From the NCBI GenBank assembly GCA_004335635.1, contig QAXH01005574.1, positions 2,475 through 47,021 of the forward strand: a stretch of 44,547 nucleotides of DNA, in the 5' to 3' direction. Below, piece after piece: positions 1 to 11,700 of this stretch (the first letter of the stretch is position 1; every line of letters begins with the position of its first letter). The position numbers and the translations under genes were made by a program. This stretch comes from Chloromonas sp. AAM2 (lineage: Eukaryota > Chlorophyta > Chlorophyceae > Chlamydomonadales > Chlamydomonadaceae). The notes beneath the pieces were generated by a model, which was not told where the DNA came from, searched no databases, and worked only from the letters and a program-made list of their open reading frames with translations.

Positions 1-511
1 ACGGAACCACGTGCTGCAGTTTCTCACGAGTGGACTCTGGAGGTGTAAAGGAGATGTCTACGATATAAACAACATTCTGTTGTTTTATCGTTTTGCAGAC
101 TTTCGTCTGCATCAGTGTTTCCAGGTTATTAGGGTGGTGGGTCGTTACATCGTTCTAGTGGCGTGCCGCAGCAGCACTGTTCAGGCGCACAAGCAACTAA
201 AATTCGGCGAAACAAAACGTGCAAACAAGCTAGCAAGCAAGCACACAGCCATTGCAAGCACAAAAGCAAACAAACAAACAACCAAACGGTTCGATTTAAC
301 CAGAACACGACAAGGTTGGAAGCAACTAGACCCACCACCCAGCACGCCTGAGCAGCATCCATGCAGGGCGGGTGGGTGGGCAATAACCTGGAAACATTGA
401 TGCAGACGAAAGTCTGCAAAACGACATAACAACAGAATGTTGGTCATATCGTAGACATCTCCTTCACACCTCCAGAGTCCATTCGTGAGAAACTGCAGCA
501 CGTGGTTCCGT
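1..511. mobile_element. Foldback / MITE-like element with long terminal inverted repeats
   Basis: Bases 1-130 are the reverse complement of 382-511 without any gap; I counted about seven mismatches by eye. The arms pair symmetrically (position p with 512-p) and run right to the window edge, so the true left end may lie outside the window. The spacer (131-381) is A/C-rich with short AAGC and CAAA runs and has no convincing coding content. Long-armed, non-coding structure of this size is typical of non-autonomous foldback or MITE elements. No target-site duplication can be checked because the left flank is missing. Confidence 0.8.
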
Positions 512-1013
512 TACACTCCACCACTTAGCAGCTGCGCAGTGGCCCTCTTCACGCTCCTGCCATGGTCTGGTTCAAACATGAAACGTGCTTGGAACGAAGA
601 ACTGCTACTTACAAAGCTGACAACTTAGTTTCAACGCAAGTCGGCAGCCGTTGCATGCAGGGTCTGCACAGGCAAGCATCCTTCAAGCACATCTGCCCTC
701 CCCCAGCAATATCTGCCAGGGGCGTTAAGCAGGCGCTGTCATATCACCTGTGCCAGATCCAGCTGCATCCGGCACGCCCTATACCTACAGGTGTACGATA
801 TCGTGTACAATGTGTTGAACCTGGGCCCAGATAACCCCACAAAATGCCTATAAATAACCGGCCATCCACCTGCTTGCTCATCTGCCAGCCGTGCCGCTCT
901 CACAGCTCGTCTGGGACTGCACAAACCCGGGAAACTTGCAGGCATGAGGCCTGCCTCGTCCTGATGCGTGGCCTCTGCATCCACTCCTGGATTACATGCG
1001 AGGCACGCAGCCT
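512..1013. other. Intergenic, no gene seen
   Basis: Reading frames here are short and lack protein-like composition. It lies downstream of the minus-strand Rdx exon and could hold that gene's 3' untranslated region. I see no RNA gene or repeat. Confidence 0.4.
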
Positions 1014-1327
1014 CTAACCACATGCTGGCCCATCCACTGCTGGCGATTCACTTCCAGCCCGTTTGGCTGCCAGGTTGGCCCGATTGGCTACCCGCTCTAT
1101 GATATCAGTAGGGTCAGGATAGCTGCGGCTGGACAGCCTGCTGTAAACCTGGTGCCCATCCGAAGTGCTGATTTCAAACGAGCCCAACCTGCCGTCGCCC
1201 TCTTCATTCCCCTCAACCACTACACTTGGAAAGGCTGACTCAATTGCATCTGCTACTTCAATGTAGGCCTCCACATCCGCTGGGTCGTACTCGATGATAA
1301 TCTTTTCAGGCGGCGCACGGCCCAGGC
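1014..1327 (-). CDS. Rdx-family (SelW/SelH-like) thioredoxin-fold protein, last exon
   Basis: The exon reads to a TAG stop at 1014-1016. It contains the beta-strand KIIIEY, a helix, then VVVEG, GSFEIS, QVYSRL and YPDPTDIIERV. That order matches the Rdx fold of selenoproteins W and H and their plant relatives (strand, CxxC/U loop, helix, then a GxFEV strand pair and a PDP motif). Here the redox loop reads YDPADVEAY, so both Cys/Sec positions are replaced by Asp. The protein therefore cannot use the usual thiol or selenol chemistry. The 5' edge is set by a CTGCAG acceptor (exon begins at 1327, phase 1). Upstream exons are not secure. The Cys-rich ORF just upstream (1335-1847) is in the same frame, separated only by an in-frame TGA. 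The family call is mine from motif order; no search was run. Confidence 0.5.
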
Positions 1328-1334
1328 CTGCAGA

Positions 1335-1847
1335 TCAGGCCATACTGCGGACCTGCTTCGATTGGCTGGGCGTAGTTGGCCTGAAGCGTGTGGCTGGGGT
1401 TGTTTGAAGCAAAGCTGGCATGCTGAAGACGCCAGGCCAAGGCTGAGCCAGCTTTACATGCACGCATGATAAGCAACTGCACGTGGTATTGTGATAGGTT
1501 GGTTTGAAAATGGCTGCTTGTCTGTTGGCCGCTGCATTGACCAGGTTACCACGCGCACACAATGGGCAGTTGCAGGTGGTGCTGTGGCGGGCTGTCTGGG
1601 TCAGAGCCTGGCAAATGCAAGATGAGCAGCTGCAGGCGGTGCTGCAATGGGTTGGTTGGGTACTGCTGGTGGCTGGATGGGGCAGAGTGCGACGCATGCA
1701 AGATGAGCAGCTGCAGTTGGTGGTGTGGATTGGCTGGGGCATACTGTTGGCAGCTGGGTGGGAGAGTAGAGCTCCTGCGAAAGACGCAAAACCAGTTGCG
1801 ATAGAACTGGATCCGATACGATTCAGAACACGCCAGGCACACGACAC
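1335..1847 (-). CDS. Possible Cys-rich repeat ORF upstream of the Rdx exon
   Basis: A 170-residue open frame on the minus strand carries four copies of a CxCxxC motif: CSCSSC, CSCSSC, CNCPLC and CSCLSC. Each is preceded by Thr/Ser/His/Asn residues and followed by a short basic or hydrophobic stretch. The spacing is roughly 25-30 residues. The DNA beneath is an imperfect tandem repeat, so all three minus-strand frames stay open for long distances and coding status is not proven. Metal binding in the style of metallothioneins is a possibility suggested only by Cys spacing. The ORF may be a 5' exon of the Rdx gene, an independent gene, or a non-coding repeat. Confidence 0.25.
   Translation of the reverse strand: MSCAWRVLNRIGSSSIATGFASFAGALLSHPAANSMPQPIHTTNCSCSSCMRRTLPHPATSSTQPTHCSTACSCSSCICQALTQTARHSTTCNCPLCARGNLVNAAANRQAAIFKPTYHNTTCSCLSCVHVKLAQPWPGVFSMPALLQTTPATRFRPTTPSQSKQVRSMA
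1560..1740. repeat. Imperfect tandem repeat, period about 75-80 bp
   Basis: The core AAGATGAGCAGCTGCAG recurs at about 1617 and 1698, and a diverged copy (AATGGGCAGTTGCAGGTGG) lies near 1560. Each core is followed by a related GTGCTG/GTGGTG-TGG-TTGG segment. This repeat underlies the CxCxxC units read on the minus strand. Confidence 0.6.
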
Positions 1848-1920
1848 GGGCTTGTCCCATTGATGGGAGGCTTTGCATTTCCAAACCTACCTCTGTGCCC
1901 TGGCACCAGCGAATCACAGG

Positions 1921-2349
1921 CTAGCCCCTGCAGGCTTGCGCCTGTCTCATTGCCGCGAACCATTCTTGAAACGAGGCTGACACAGCGCGGCATATTGAAC
2001 AATGCAGGGCAGAGCTTTTGTCCACGGTTGGTTTAGAAAGTATGTCACTCGACTGTCCTGGCGCGAGAGTGGGAATGAATGTAGAAGAAAAGAAGTTTGC
2101 CAGTTCTGGGACAGTTCTTGCGTCCTGCACTTTTGCTGTAGCCGATGTGTGACAAACCCCAGCCAGCTTTATAACGGAAAGAGCCATCTCACTCTTGGAT
2201 GAGTTGTCTGGCTTCTGTCTGTCTGGATGTGATGTCGAGTTGTAGTGAGCTGCCTTCACTGGGTAGCTTTCACTTGGCCACTTCCGAGGTTGAACTGCCT
2301 TGTTACTGCCTTGTTAGATCCTCAAGCTTCAAACCATCACCTTCACTTC
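1921..2349. other. Intergenic region with one dispersed-repeat end
   Basis: This stretch lies upstream of the membrane-protein gene at 2350 and probably holds its promoter and 5' leader. Apart from the repeat at 2086-2130 I see no gene. Confidence 0.4.
2086..2130 (+). repeat. Solo end of the dispersed GCCAGTTCTGGGACA element
   Basis: The segment AGAAGTTTGCCAGTTCTGGG with its flanks matches the left end of the palindromic element at 39732 almost base for base. The continuations are also alike (ACAGTTCTTGCGTC here, ACAGTTTTTGCGTC there). No matching right end was found nearby, so this looks like a truncated or solo copy. Confidence 0.55.
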
Positions 2350-5267
2350 ATGGCACCACCACAATCTGGATCCGCTGCTGCCACCCCTAACAAGTCCTTG
2401 ACAGGCAGCCAGGCACGTAAGCAAAAGCGGGACAGCGCTAGCACGCCAAGCGCCTCCAGGGCCCCACCTGCACAGGATGAAGGCAGCAGGCAACTGGCAG
2501 CTCTGGGCTACGGCCTGCTGGTTCTGCTGGGTGCACCCATTCTCAGCCTGGACTACACTGCAAATGGCTCGTGAGTGAACATGGCTGGGTGTATGCGGGG
2601 AGCATGCACTAGGCTGAAACCCACAGGTGCAGTGGGCGTTTGATTAGTCAGGCACGAGTCAGAACATACCTGCATCATGCGATTGTATTTGTGCATCTTA
2701 CAAGCGTTCAGCACAGCGAAGAAGGCAGAAAGTCAGCGGCCGCCTTGGACATCGTACGCAAGGGGTCATCACTACCCCAAAGCACTCTTGAGTGTGAATA
2801 CCAACACGTGCTGTAGGTATTAGCACTGCGAGTTCACATTGCCAAAGGTGGACGGCAGAGTGCAAGGCGTAGACTAGAACCCTCGTCTACAGCACCAGAC
2901 ATGACCAAGCACATGACTGTTTGCAGAGTCAAATTCTTTCAGTTTTCTGCCTGCCATGCGGCTTCTCTGGCCATTCTTGACGTTGCCCCGCCCCTGGCTG
3001 CTCTGGCTAAGGTCATCATGCTGCCAGCGGCATACATGCAGGTAAGAAGGCACTGGGAAGCATGGAAAACGTGTGTAACTGTAGCTACAGCTACAGGTGC
3101 CTGCACCACACGTTGTTTGTGTTCATACCGCTGCTCGCAATACCAGGGCGTCCCTGGATTTTATGCCCCTCTGTAGAGCACACGCATGTGTGGGTGGGCG
3201 GACTCGAGCCAGGCCTGGTGAGCATAGGTCTGGGTTTAGGTGATCCAGGCAAACAGCCTGTGCCCAGGCACCGTGCTTGCAATGCCACACGGCTCCTGGT
3301 TCACCTTTAGCTTGCGATAATCTCCTTGAGCCTGCACTGCTGAAGTACTACATACCTGTAATCCATGGCATCACTCTCGCATCTAACACTCAGCTGCTCG
3401 CCTCCCGCGGCGTGCCCCCTGTCCACTGCCACCTGCAGTTCCACCTCTTTCACCTTGTTTGCGCAAGTTCTGTTTTACTTCAATTACTTTTGTTTCAGCA
3501 CATGTTGTTGCTTCCCTGCAGCGCATCTCTATGACAGTCAAGCACTGTATGGACAAGAATGAGGCGTTGTGCAATTGGAAGCCATTGGCCAACGTCCCCG
3601 CCATGCTACAGGAGGCAGACTTGTCGCCCCTGCTGCCAGTATTCCATCAGGTGCGAGCATGCAAGAGAGCGCTGTAGACACAGGCAGGCACATGCAGATT
3701 CTTAGGTCAAGTCATGGCAGCAGGTACGCAAATAGTGGCATCAGCAATGAGCACACCCCTTGATGGCTGTTGTTAATCGCAATGATGAAACCTAACATTG
3801 CCTAACAGCACGGTCAGTAGTGTACTCAGGCAAGGAAGTGCCACCTACCCGGCTGTTGCAGTGGACTTGTGAATGACCAATGATACTGAAAGCGTAAGCG
3901 CCATGCCTCCTCACACTCCATGTTGAAATGCACGCCATCTTTTGCTCGCCACGTTATCACTCATGTGCCTGTTGCAGGCCTTCAAGCCGTCCCTTTTGAA
4001 CCTTCTCTATGCGGGTGGTGTGGTGGTGACCTTCACTGCAGTGGCTGGGCTGTACCGGCCTGTGCGAATGGGTGTGCTAGGCTTCCTGCTCCTGGTGAGA
4101 CACACACGATGAAGGAACACTCATGTTGGCCGTAATGGCACTATGCAAGAAGATGTGACGTGTCAAGACACTGGGAACTGAAGACACGTGCGAAGCGTAT
4201 CAGCAAGTGTCTCCCTGTCTATTCTACTATGTGCCTTCCAGCTGTCACGACAGCAGACTCAACACGTGTGTCTGATCACACTTCTTTGCCGTGTATGCCA
4301 GGTGGCCAGCTGTTACTTTACAGAATCCGCGAGCTTCATGCCTACCATCATCATGGAGGGATTCCTGGGAGGCTATGTGCTTTTCTTTGACCCGGTGAGC
4401 TCAGCTAATCTTTTCCCTGGTTGGGGTATGGTAAGAGGGAATCCAACCTGTCCAACAAGCATATGAAGGGATTTCAAACAACCGAACGCCACGTATGGCA
4501 GCACCAATGCCCCGGTTTGTTGGCTTGGCATGCTCCTATGTTCTAAAGTAGTTTCTAACGATGCTGGACTGCACTCATGTTTGGTAGGGTGCAGGCAAGT
4601 TGCAGGGGTTGGAAATAGTAGGGTGTGGGGTTGCAAGCTGTGTAAATAGGCCTGCTCTTGCGGCAGTGCTTGCCATGCTTGCATACCCATGCCGATACGT
4701 CTTGGCAAGGTACAGGACACGCAGCAACCACAACTAGAACACATGGCCTGTTACTCACAACCACTGAAGGAATTTGCTGCAAGCCTGGGCGCAAGGCAAG
4801 CTCCCAGCAAGCCAGAAAGGATGACATACAACGTCAGATGATGCTTCATCAAATTGGCCCAATCGAAATGTCGCCAGAGATGGGCGCATTTGTGACATTG
4901 CACATGCTGTCCAAGGACTTCAAGCCACAAGTACAGACGCAGTCCAGCACACGCATCACCTACTTTGGAATCAGTAATCAAAGAATTTGGCCACATGCAT
5001 TTGGCACAAAGAGCAGCAACTCGACGTCACAAATGCATGGCTCTTGTAAATGTTCATGCGCAGGCCGGCATGCAGAAGGAGGCTGAGCAGCGAGCCCGCA
5101 AGGCAGCAGCCAGGAAGGCGGCGGCCGAGGCCAAGAGAGGGTCAGAGGGCGGGCCCGCAGCCCCCGGTGCCGGCTCAGGCGCGGCTGCCAGCACGTCTAC
5201 CCCCTCAAGTGCGTCCCAACGCAAGACCAGCAAGCCCGCGGATAAGAAGAGCCTCTATGATATCTAG
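2350..5267 (+). CDS. Multi-pass membrane protein of unknown family, about 292 aa
   Basis: Six exons join in phase: 2350-2570, 2927-3041, 3522-3650, 3978-4094, 4302-4394 and 5064-5267. The start is the first ATG in the exon. The N-terminal ~45 residues are polar (Ser/Lys/Pro) and look cytosolic. Hydrophobic segments follow around YGLLVLLGAPILS, ILDVAPPLAALAKVIMLPAAY, LLNLLYAGGVVVTFTAVAGLY, MGVLGFLLLVASCYF and IIMEGFLGGYVLFF, so four or five membrane spans are likely. The C-terminal ~65 residues are Ala/Lys/Arg-rich, then Gly/Pro/Ser-rich, ending KKSLYDI. I do not recognise the family. A basic cytosolic tail fits an endomembrane protein, but that is a guess. The last intron (4395-5063) is long and could hide a further exon. 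The gene converges on the SWSAP1-like gene, 281 bp from its stop. Confidence 0.7.
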
Positions 5268-5548
5268 GAGCAGCACAGCAAGGGCGTTTGCATCAATCTG
5301 GGGCGCTTTCATCGACATCAGAACTGTCTGTTCCCACTCGCCATTTACTCTTGTTCATCATCACAGCTGGGGGCTGAGGCGCAGCCCAACCCATTTTTTC
5401 TGGGGAAGGGCAGCGCCTTTTGGCACACGTGGCCATAAGTATACTCCGCAAACTTTGCAAGCTGTGCGCTGGAAGTGCATTAGAGCGTAAGCGGCTGGCA
5501 GGACAGTGTTATTCATGTCCATGGCCGCCTGACTCCGGCCATGCGACA

Positions 5549-8344
5549 CTACTGGCCGTACTGAAGTGTGATGTGCTCTGCCATCTTGTAGTGCACCTGC
5601 GCCTGGTGCAGCGGCTCTGGCAGGGTCTGCAGCGCCGGGCTCATGGGGTGCACACCCATGCTGAACCCGCCAGGCGTGCCTGCAGAGGCATGCACACCAC
5701 ATCGGAGTGAAAAAGGATTGGGACAGATGCTGGTTTGCTGGCTGACAAATCCTGTGAGGTGCTGTAGGGGCGCAGTGGCTTTCAGACGGAGGGAACGGAG
5801 GCTGTGCATGTGAGGAATGATTGCCTGGTACATTTCTTATGCATGCCTGTGTAAGGCGCTGAATGCAAGCTGCTTGTTTGTCCACGTCTCTTGTGTGTTT
5901 CTTGTAAGTTCGCAATGCGAGGTGAATCTTGCAATATTTATTGAAGGCATAGCTGCGTAGCTGTCTTGGAATAAGTCCTTCTTCACTTTCGGACAGAGAA
6001 TGGCGCATCCTACACTCACCTTTAACTTCCAGCACAAGTGGCAGCCATCTGCATGCAAGACAGTGGAGGCAATGTGTGCTTGAGCATATGTCCATGTACT
6101 TCTTGAGAAGACTGCATACTCGATGACACAATTTTTGGCTGGAATTTCTTGTGTCAGTGTAACAGAGTGACCCTGTCCACCCGCTAGCGCCCAGTAAAGC
6201 CTTATCTTAACGCACTCAGCTTGTGGTTGTCAATCACGAAGGGGTCACTCAGCAGTGACTGCTTAAACTGCCAAGCAAAGTTGTGGAAACTGCATCATGT
6301 ATGGGACATGCTAATGACAGCTCTCATCATGTTGGAGAGTGATGCCTGCATGAATTCCTGCCTCCTCTACCACAGTGATGTCTGCCACAGCCGGTGCACA
6401 TTGTTCGTACACGCACATAAGCGAGCCTAGTTTCGAGCTTGCACTCAGCATTGTTACCAGCCGGCACTTTGGCACGCAAACTGTTGTTACGTGTGTACTG
6501 GGCTCGGCCCGACACTCAGAAGACGTATCTGATGCCAGCACCCCAGCTTGTGTTGACATTTCTGAACATGAGGTGACTTGCTAATGTCAACAGGACTCGG
6601 TCGCTTACCTTGTGAGCAGGTGCCATGCCTCATGCTGCAAAGTGCCTCCTTCGTCCGTCACCAGCAGAGGCACAGGCCTGCCCAGGCACTGGCTGCAGGG
6701 CGCACGAGCATAACCCTAGGCTAAGCATTAACTAGGCAGGATTCGGCACCATGATGCAACACCTTGATAACCCTGATGCAAAGCACTACTGATCAGAGAA
6801 GGCATGTCCGCCAGAAATCACCACTACGGGACTATAATTTGCAAGGCGAGATCAACACTGAATCCTAATGGCGTCCAATCTCCCAGCTTATGCAAATCAC
6901 ACTTCTGGTTGTACATCGGCAAAGCCATTGCAGACAATGATGCGCAGAAACACGTACATCACATCACTATGCCATGGTTGTACGCTTTGGAAACGGACAG
7001 GCCATGCTCATTTGGCACGTGGTGTGCTGCTGAGGCAGAGGATCCCGTCAGCCTCACCTGAGAGTGTCCACAGTGTTGACCAGGTAGGCGAGGGTCTTGA
7101 CCAGCTGCATCTCACGCGCACGCCGGTCCATGTCGGCGCTGTGTTAGGAGCAGGGCCAAGCCAGTCCTTGGTGCGCTTGGCATGCAGTCAACGTCACAAT
7201 AATGGTGCGACAGTGCACACCACCATCCTGGCACTGTGTGTTCCATCTACCAATGTGCAGAAGATGTTTATCAAGCCCGTTACGAATGTGTCATGAAGGT
7301 GTGCAACAGGTGTGTTCTCAACAACTGTTCATTCATTGGTGATTGTGTCTACCAGGCCTCACCTAAAGAATGCACTCAGGTTGTGCAGCACAACGGCTCT
7401 GGGTGTGGGCACCATGGCATGCAGACAGCTCAAGTAGTGCTGCAGGGGCTGGAAGGAGTCCAGGTACCTGCGAGGGAGTGTGCGCCGCATCGCACACTGA
7501 GGCTGCCTAACTACTGCATACTTGGCTGCACGGCCTAGGCCCACCATACAATCTTCAAGGCAGCAGCAAATCTTATGCTGGCAATAGCGGTTACTTCGCA
7601 CTCGTCTCATGCATCATAACTCATGATTGCTGACCCCAAATGGCCAAGCACAAGGCACATGCAAAGGCTTATCACGTCTTATGGACGGTGAAATTGTGAG
7701 GCATGGCAGGGGGCTTCAATTCACACTGACACACAAGTGCGTGTGAGCTACTGGGTTAAAGCGAAGTCAGGCACACGTTTTATCATCTTTATTGGTTGCA
7801 GCCAGCAGAGATCTTGATGCGCACATAATCATTCATAATCATTGCGACTGGCTAGTTTACTGCACCTTCATCATGCATGTATCCAGCTGTGCTGCCCGTG
7901 CACAGTGCGTGCCATCTTTACCTGCTGGCCCTGCCATTCCATCCGACATCACATCCCTGTGCCGTGCACACCTGAGTTTGACCTGAGCCAGCGCTGCTCC
8001 CTGCACTGCTGCACTGGCCGCCAGCACCGGCTGGTGCTCCTCCAGCGCCTGCTGCCGGCTGATCACAACGGCAGTGCCAGCAGGGTCACGCTGGTCCATC
8101 AGGGTGTTGGCGGCGAACTGCAGGGCCAGAGAGGCCAGCAAACTGCAAGCATGTAACGTGCGTAGCGGGCTATGTTTTCCCTGGGTCACGCCTGCGCAGA
8201 CTGCGGAATCAGGACAGAGCCACATCCCCATGTATGAGTGAGACCAGATGTGTTGACGTCTTAAACGCCGGGAAGTTACACATCGCACCTGGATGCTGGT
8301 CCTATGAGCATGCATCTGGTCTGGTCAGGGGGAAAGGCTGGCAT
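5549..8344 (-). CDS. RecA-fold RAD51-paralogue-like protein resembling SWSAP1, 244 aa
   Basis: Eight minus-strand exons close in phase: 8289-8344, 7972-8142, 7363-7467, 7058-7138, 6609-6692, 6212-6289, 6020-6048 and 5549-5679. The protein opens MPAFPPDQTRCMLIGP and then SLALQFAANTL, which lines up with a RecA/KaiC P-loop and its helix without gaps. The Gly-Lys of Walker A is replaced by Leu-Leu, and the Walker B strand reads AVVLHNLSAFF with His where Asp is expected. After it come a long helix (LVKTLAYLVNTVDTL) and a strand (PVPLLVTDEGG). Order, spacing and length recall SWSAP1, the small RAD51-like partner of the SWS1 Shu-type complex in homologous recombination. Both nucleotide motifs look dead, as in the yeast Shu subunits Psy3/Csm2. 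An in-frame upstream ATG exists at 8455. The exon 1/2 junction falls inside the P-loop, so a splicing error there would matter. The fold is fairly secure, the name tentative. Confidence 0.55.
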
Positions 8345-8735
8345 GCGGTGTGCAGGTCCTTGCGCCCCCTCTGCAGAGCAGCAAAGCAGCCTGCTGTAGG
8401 AAAAGCAGGTCTGCTCATCGCTGTGAGGCCCTGGCTGCCGTCCGGGCACCTCCATGTATCAGATGGAGCGAGTTGGGTGCTGTCACCATCGTTATTGTCT
8501 GCCTGAACGCATGCAGCCCTCGTGCTCATCCCGCATGATTTCAGATGACGTGTACAACGCCGGCACGATACGAAGCAACCAGTGAGATGATGGTGCGATG
8601 CAGCGAAGAGATCACCGGTGGATTTGAATCATCACCGGGAGTGAGAAACGTCCGTAACTCCGACACCTCACACACAGTTTCGCACGCTGCGCCCTGCCCA
8701 TCAGACTGTATCACGCATTGCGCAGGCATCGCGAT
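8345..8735. promoter_or_regulatory. Divergent promoter region between SWSAP1-like and 5'-nucleotidase genes
   Basis: The two start codons point away from each other across 391 bp, so this interval must hold both promoters, or one bidirectional promoter, and both 5' leaders. I see no convincing TATA box or operator. An alternative upstream start for the minus-strand gene at 8455 would shorten it. Confidence 0.4.
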
Positions 8736-11700
8736 ATGACTGGCACAGAGAATGGTTCGGTCTACGGACAAGGCAAGGAGCCAAGGCAAGGAGCCAAGGT
8801 GAGTCCGGCAGGCCAGCCTCGCATGAATGGCTGATGGCTGTGCCACACGATTGCACTTGAACTCAGCAGGTGCTGAGCTATACGTGCATCACGTATATGT
8901 TTTCTCATCTGTTTGCCATGATGGCATGCCAGTGTGTGCCACGTACATGTAAACATCCGCCGGTCTGCGTGCACATCTTGCTGCGAGCACTTCTTGTGGC
9001 TGCCGATTAGCAGGTGCCATGTGTTACTTTGTGGACCCAGTCGCACGCAGTCTCTGCAACTCTCACTGTGATCTTGGCCTGCCAATGTGTTGTTTTGCCC
9101 GGTACATGGATTGTCACGGGGCTTCACACAGCTGTACAACACTCTACCATTCTTGTGACTACATCTTGTGTCTCATGCACGTATCTTGTCCTCGTATGGC
9201 CAGCGATGACCTTAGGCATGCTGCCCTGCTGCGCCATGGACCTTCATGCAGGCTGGACAGCGGCTGACCATTCTGCACTTTAATGACGTGTACAACATTG
9301 AGCCATGCGACAAGGAGGGCTATGTCTCCGGTCCCGCACGCCTGGCAGGAACAGTGAGTGTTGCACGGGGTGGCATGCACTTCAGCCCGCATGTCCCACA
9401 GCACAGTCAGACCACACATTGTCAGTGGCACTATGCGGGCAGCTGATGGAGCCAGTGGCAGGTAGTGTAGGTAGTCACGAACCAACATGGTGCACCGGCT
9501 GTCATCACGATTGGTAGGGCAATTGGTTGGATTTGTTGCCTCTTCCGGATGTGTTGTCCCATTTCACATGTGCTCCTGAGATAGTGTTGGTAGCCATGCA
9601 TCCAACATCGTCGCCATGTGTACCGGCTGTCAGGCCACTTGATAGGGCATCAAGTAGTGTGATGTGTCAGTTCAAGCCTTACCCCGGATTCTTCATCGCC
9701 CTTCTGCCCCACCCAAGTGCGCTCCTGTCTTGCCTCAGGTACGAGCCATGGAGGCGGACAGCCCTCTGGTGCTGTTCTCAGGGGATGCGTTCAGCCCCAG
9801 CTCAATGAGCACTGTCACACTGGGTGAGTCACTCTTGGATTCACCTGCGTCACACTGGCATGTAACACAAGCGGGCAGTTCTGGGACAATGCCATGGTGT
9901 TTTGTAATGTGTGGTCAGCCATGTCTTGTTTTCCTGCCTGCAGCACTTTTGATTTGATGACGCAGACATGCCCCTTGGTTCACTGCAACCGCATATGAAG
10001 AGAAAAGGTTGCACACACATGCGGGCAAGCTCTGCCAAGGTCTTGCACGTCTTGGACGTTGGCACTCGCATGCAGGCTTGCACGTTATCGTATGTGCCAT
10101 GCCATGTTTTCCTTTCAGGTCAGCACATGCCTCCTGTGCTCAACACAATTGGGATTGCTGCGGCCTGCATCGGCAACCATGACTTTGACCTGGGCCTGGC
10201 CACTGCGCAGTCACTGGTGAAGCAGTGCAACTTCCCGTGGATGATGAGCAACGTGGTGGACAGGGAGACCGGTGGGTTGTGCAAGATTTGAAAAGCAATT
10301 ACCAGCGTGCACTGTTATGCTTGGCATGTGTGCTAAGCAGCAGCAGCAGCAGCAGCAGCGCCATATAGCACCTAAGAGCATTGAACAGACGAAAAGAGGC
10401 GCACAACTGCGTTGGCGGGTGTGTCAGTGAGAAATGGAGAGGCAGTGGAGACAGTGTCTGGCCTGGCAAGGATGGCAGGGGCTGAGGCTGGCGAGTTTTG
10501 CCGTGGTTGCTGCATTGTGAGCAAGGCTGTAACGTGTGCCCATGTGCCCCTTGCCCACGTGCCGGAAACATCTGGGTCTGCGTGGTGTGTTTTGCAGGCC
10601 ACATCCTGCCCGGTCTCCACGAGACACTGATGATAACCCACAGCGGTGTGCGTGTGGGGCTGATGGGCCTGGTGGAGGGCGAGTGGCTTGAGACGCTGGG
10701 AGCCGTGGACCCCGAGGCCCTGCTGTACAGGGACTTTGTGACGGAGGGCACGCGCCTGGCAGAGCAACTGAGGGTGAGCGGCACGGGTGGCCCTGGGCTG
10801 GGTCAGCAGTAGTTTGCGGCTAGAGCATGGACACTTCGTTGTCAGTCAATAAGCAGCCACATATGGAGCAGACGAATGTGTGAGCCCAATGTATCTTAGT
10901 TTGGGGCAATACCAGTCTCAAACGACTTAAGGGCGCAAAGCTGTGCAATCACTACACAGGGAGAAACCGGCATAATGGTGGCTGGATGGCTGCACTGTGC
11001 CATGGCATGGAACTACAAACGTGCACATAAAACAGAAGACGATCAAAACTACACAGGGAGAAACCGGCATAATGGTGACCGGATGGCTGCATTGTACCAT
11101 GCCATGGAATGCAAGACCATGACATGACCTTGGCAACACGTGTGCTGCGCTCGCTGCCCCCTGCAGTCCCAGGGCGCAGAGCTAGTGGTTGCCTTGACGC
11201 ACATGCGGGTGCCCAACGACCGCCTGCTGGCCGCCTCAGTGCCTGGCATCGACCTGGTGAGAGGCAACTGGACAGCTGCTCCAGTCAGACTGAGATTCGA
11301 TTTCTATCAGTGAGCCACACCTGACAAATCATTGGAGCTTGCTTCTGCCGGTTCACAGACCACACACCGTGAAGAAACCACCCCTCAAACAAGATTTTGA
11401 TTCCGGCCAATGAGGCACACCTGAGAAAAACAAAGGCTTTGATGGTTTGACTATGCCAATCTGGGATTGAGCTCATGAACCTGGTGCAATTGACCAACGC
11501 TTTTCCAAACGCACATCACACGCAGGTGTTGGGAGGTCATGATCATCACTACGAGGTTGACTTCATCCCACCACACAACACACTCATGGTCAAGTCCGGC
11601 ACAGATTTCAGGTCCGTGAGGCCGTGCACGTTCGGATACCAAATCAAACACACGGTGGCAAGTATTCACTGCGACAAATATTCACTATGTCGTGTAGTGA

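Noticed and set aside
1335..1337. In-frame TGA read as selenocysteine joining the Cys-rich ORF to the Rdx exon
   Set aside because: The TGA lies about 15 codons before the position where Rdx proteins carry Sec, and a good CTGCAG splice acceptor follows directly, so an intron end is the simpler reading.
5361..6131. 256-aa minus-strand frame
   Set aside because: It runs through introns and the wrong frame of the SWSAP1-like gene. The spliced model with conserved phases explains the region better.
9870..9895. GGGCAGTTCTGGGACAAT resembling the dispersed repeat end
   Set aside because: Only a short core matches and the flanking AAGAAGTTTGCC part is absent, so chance is likely.
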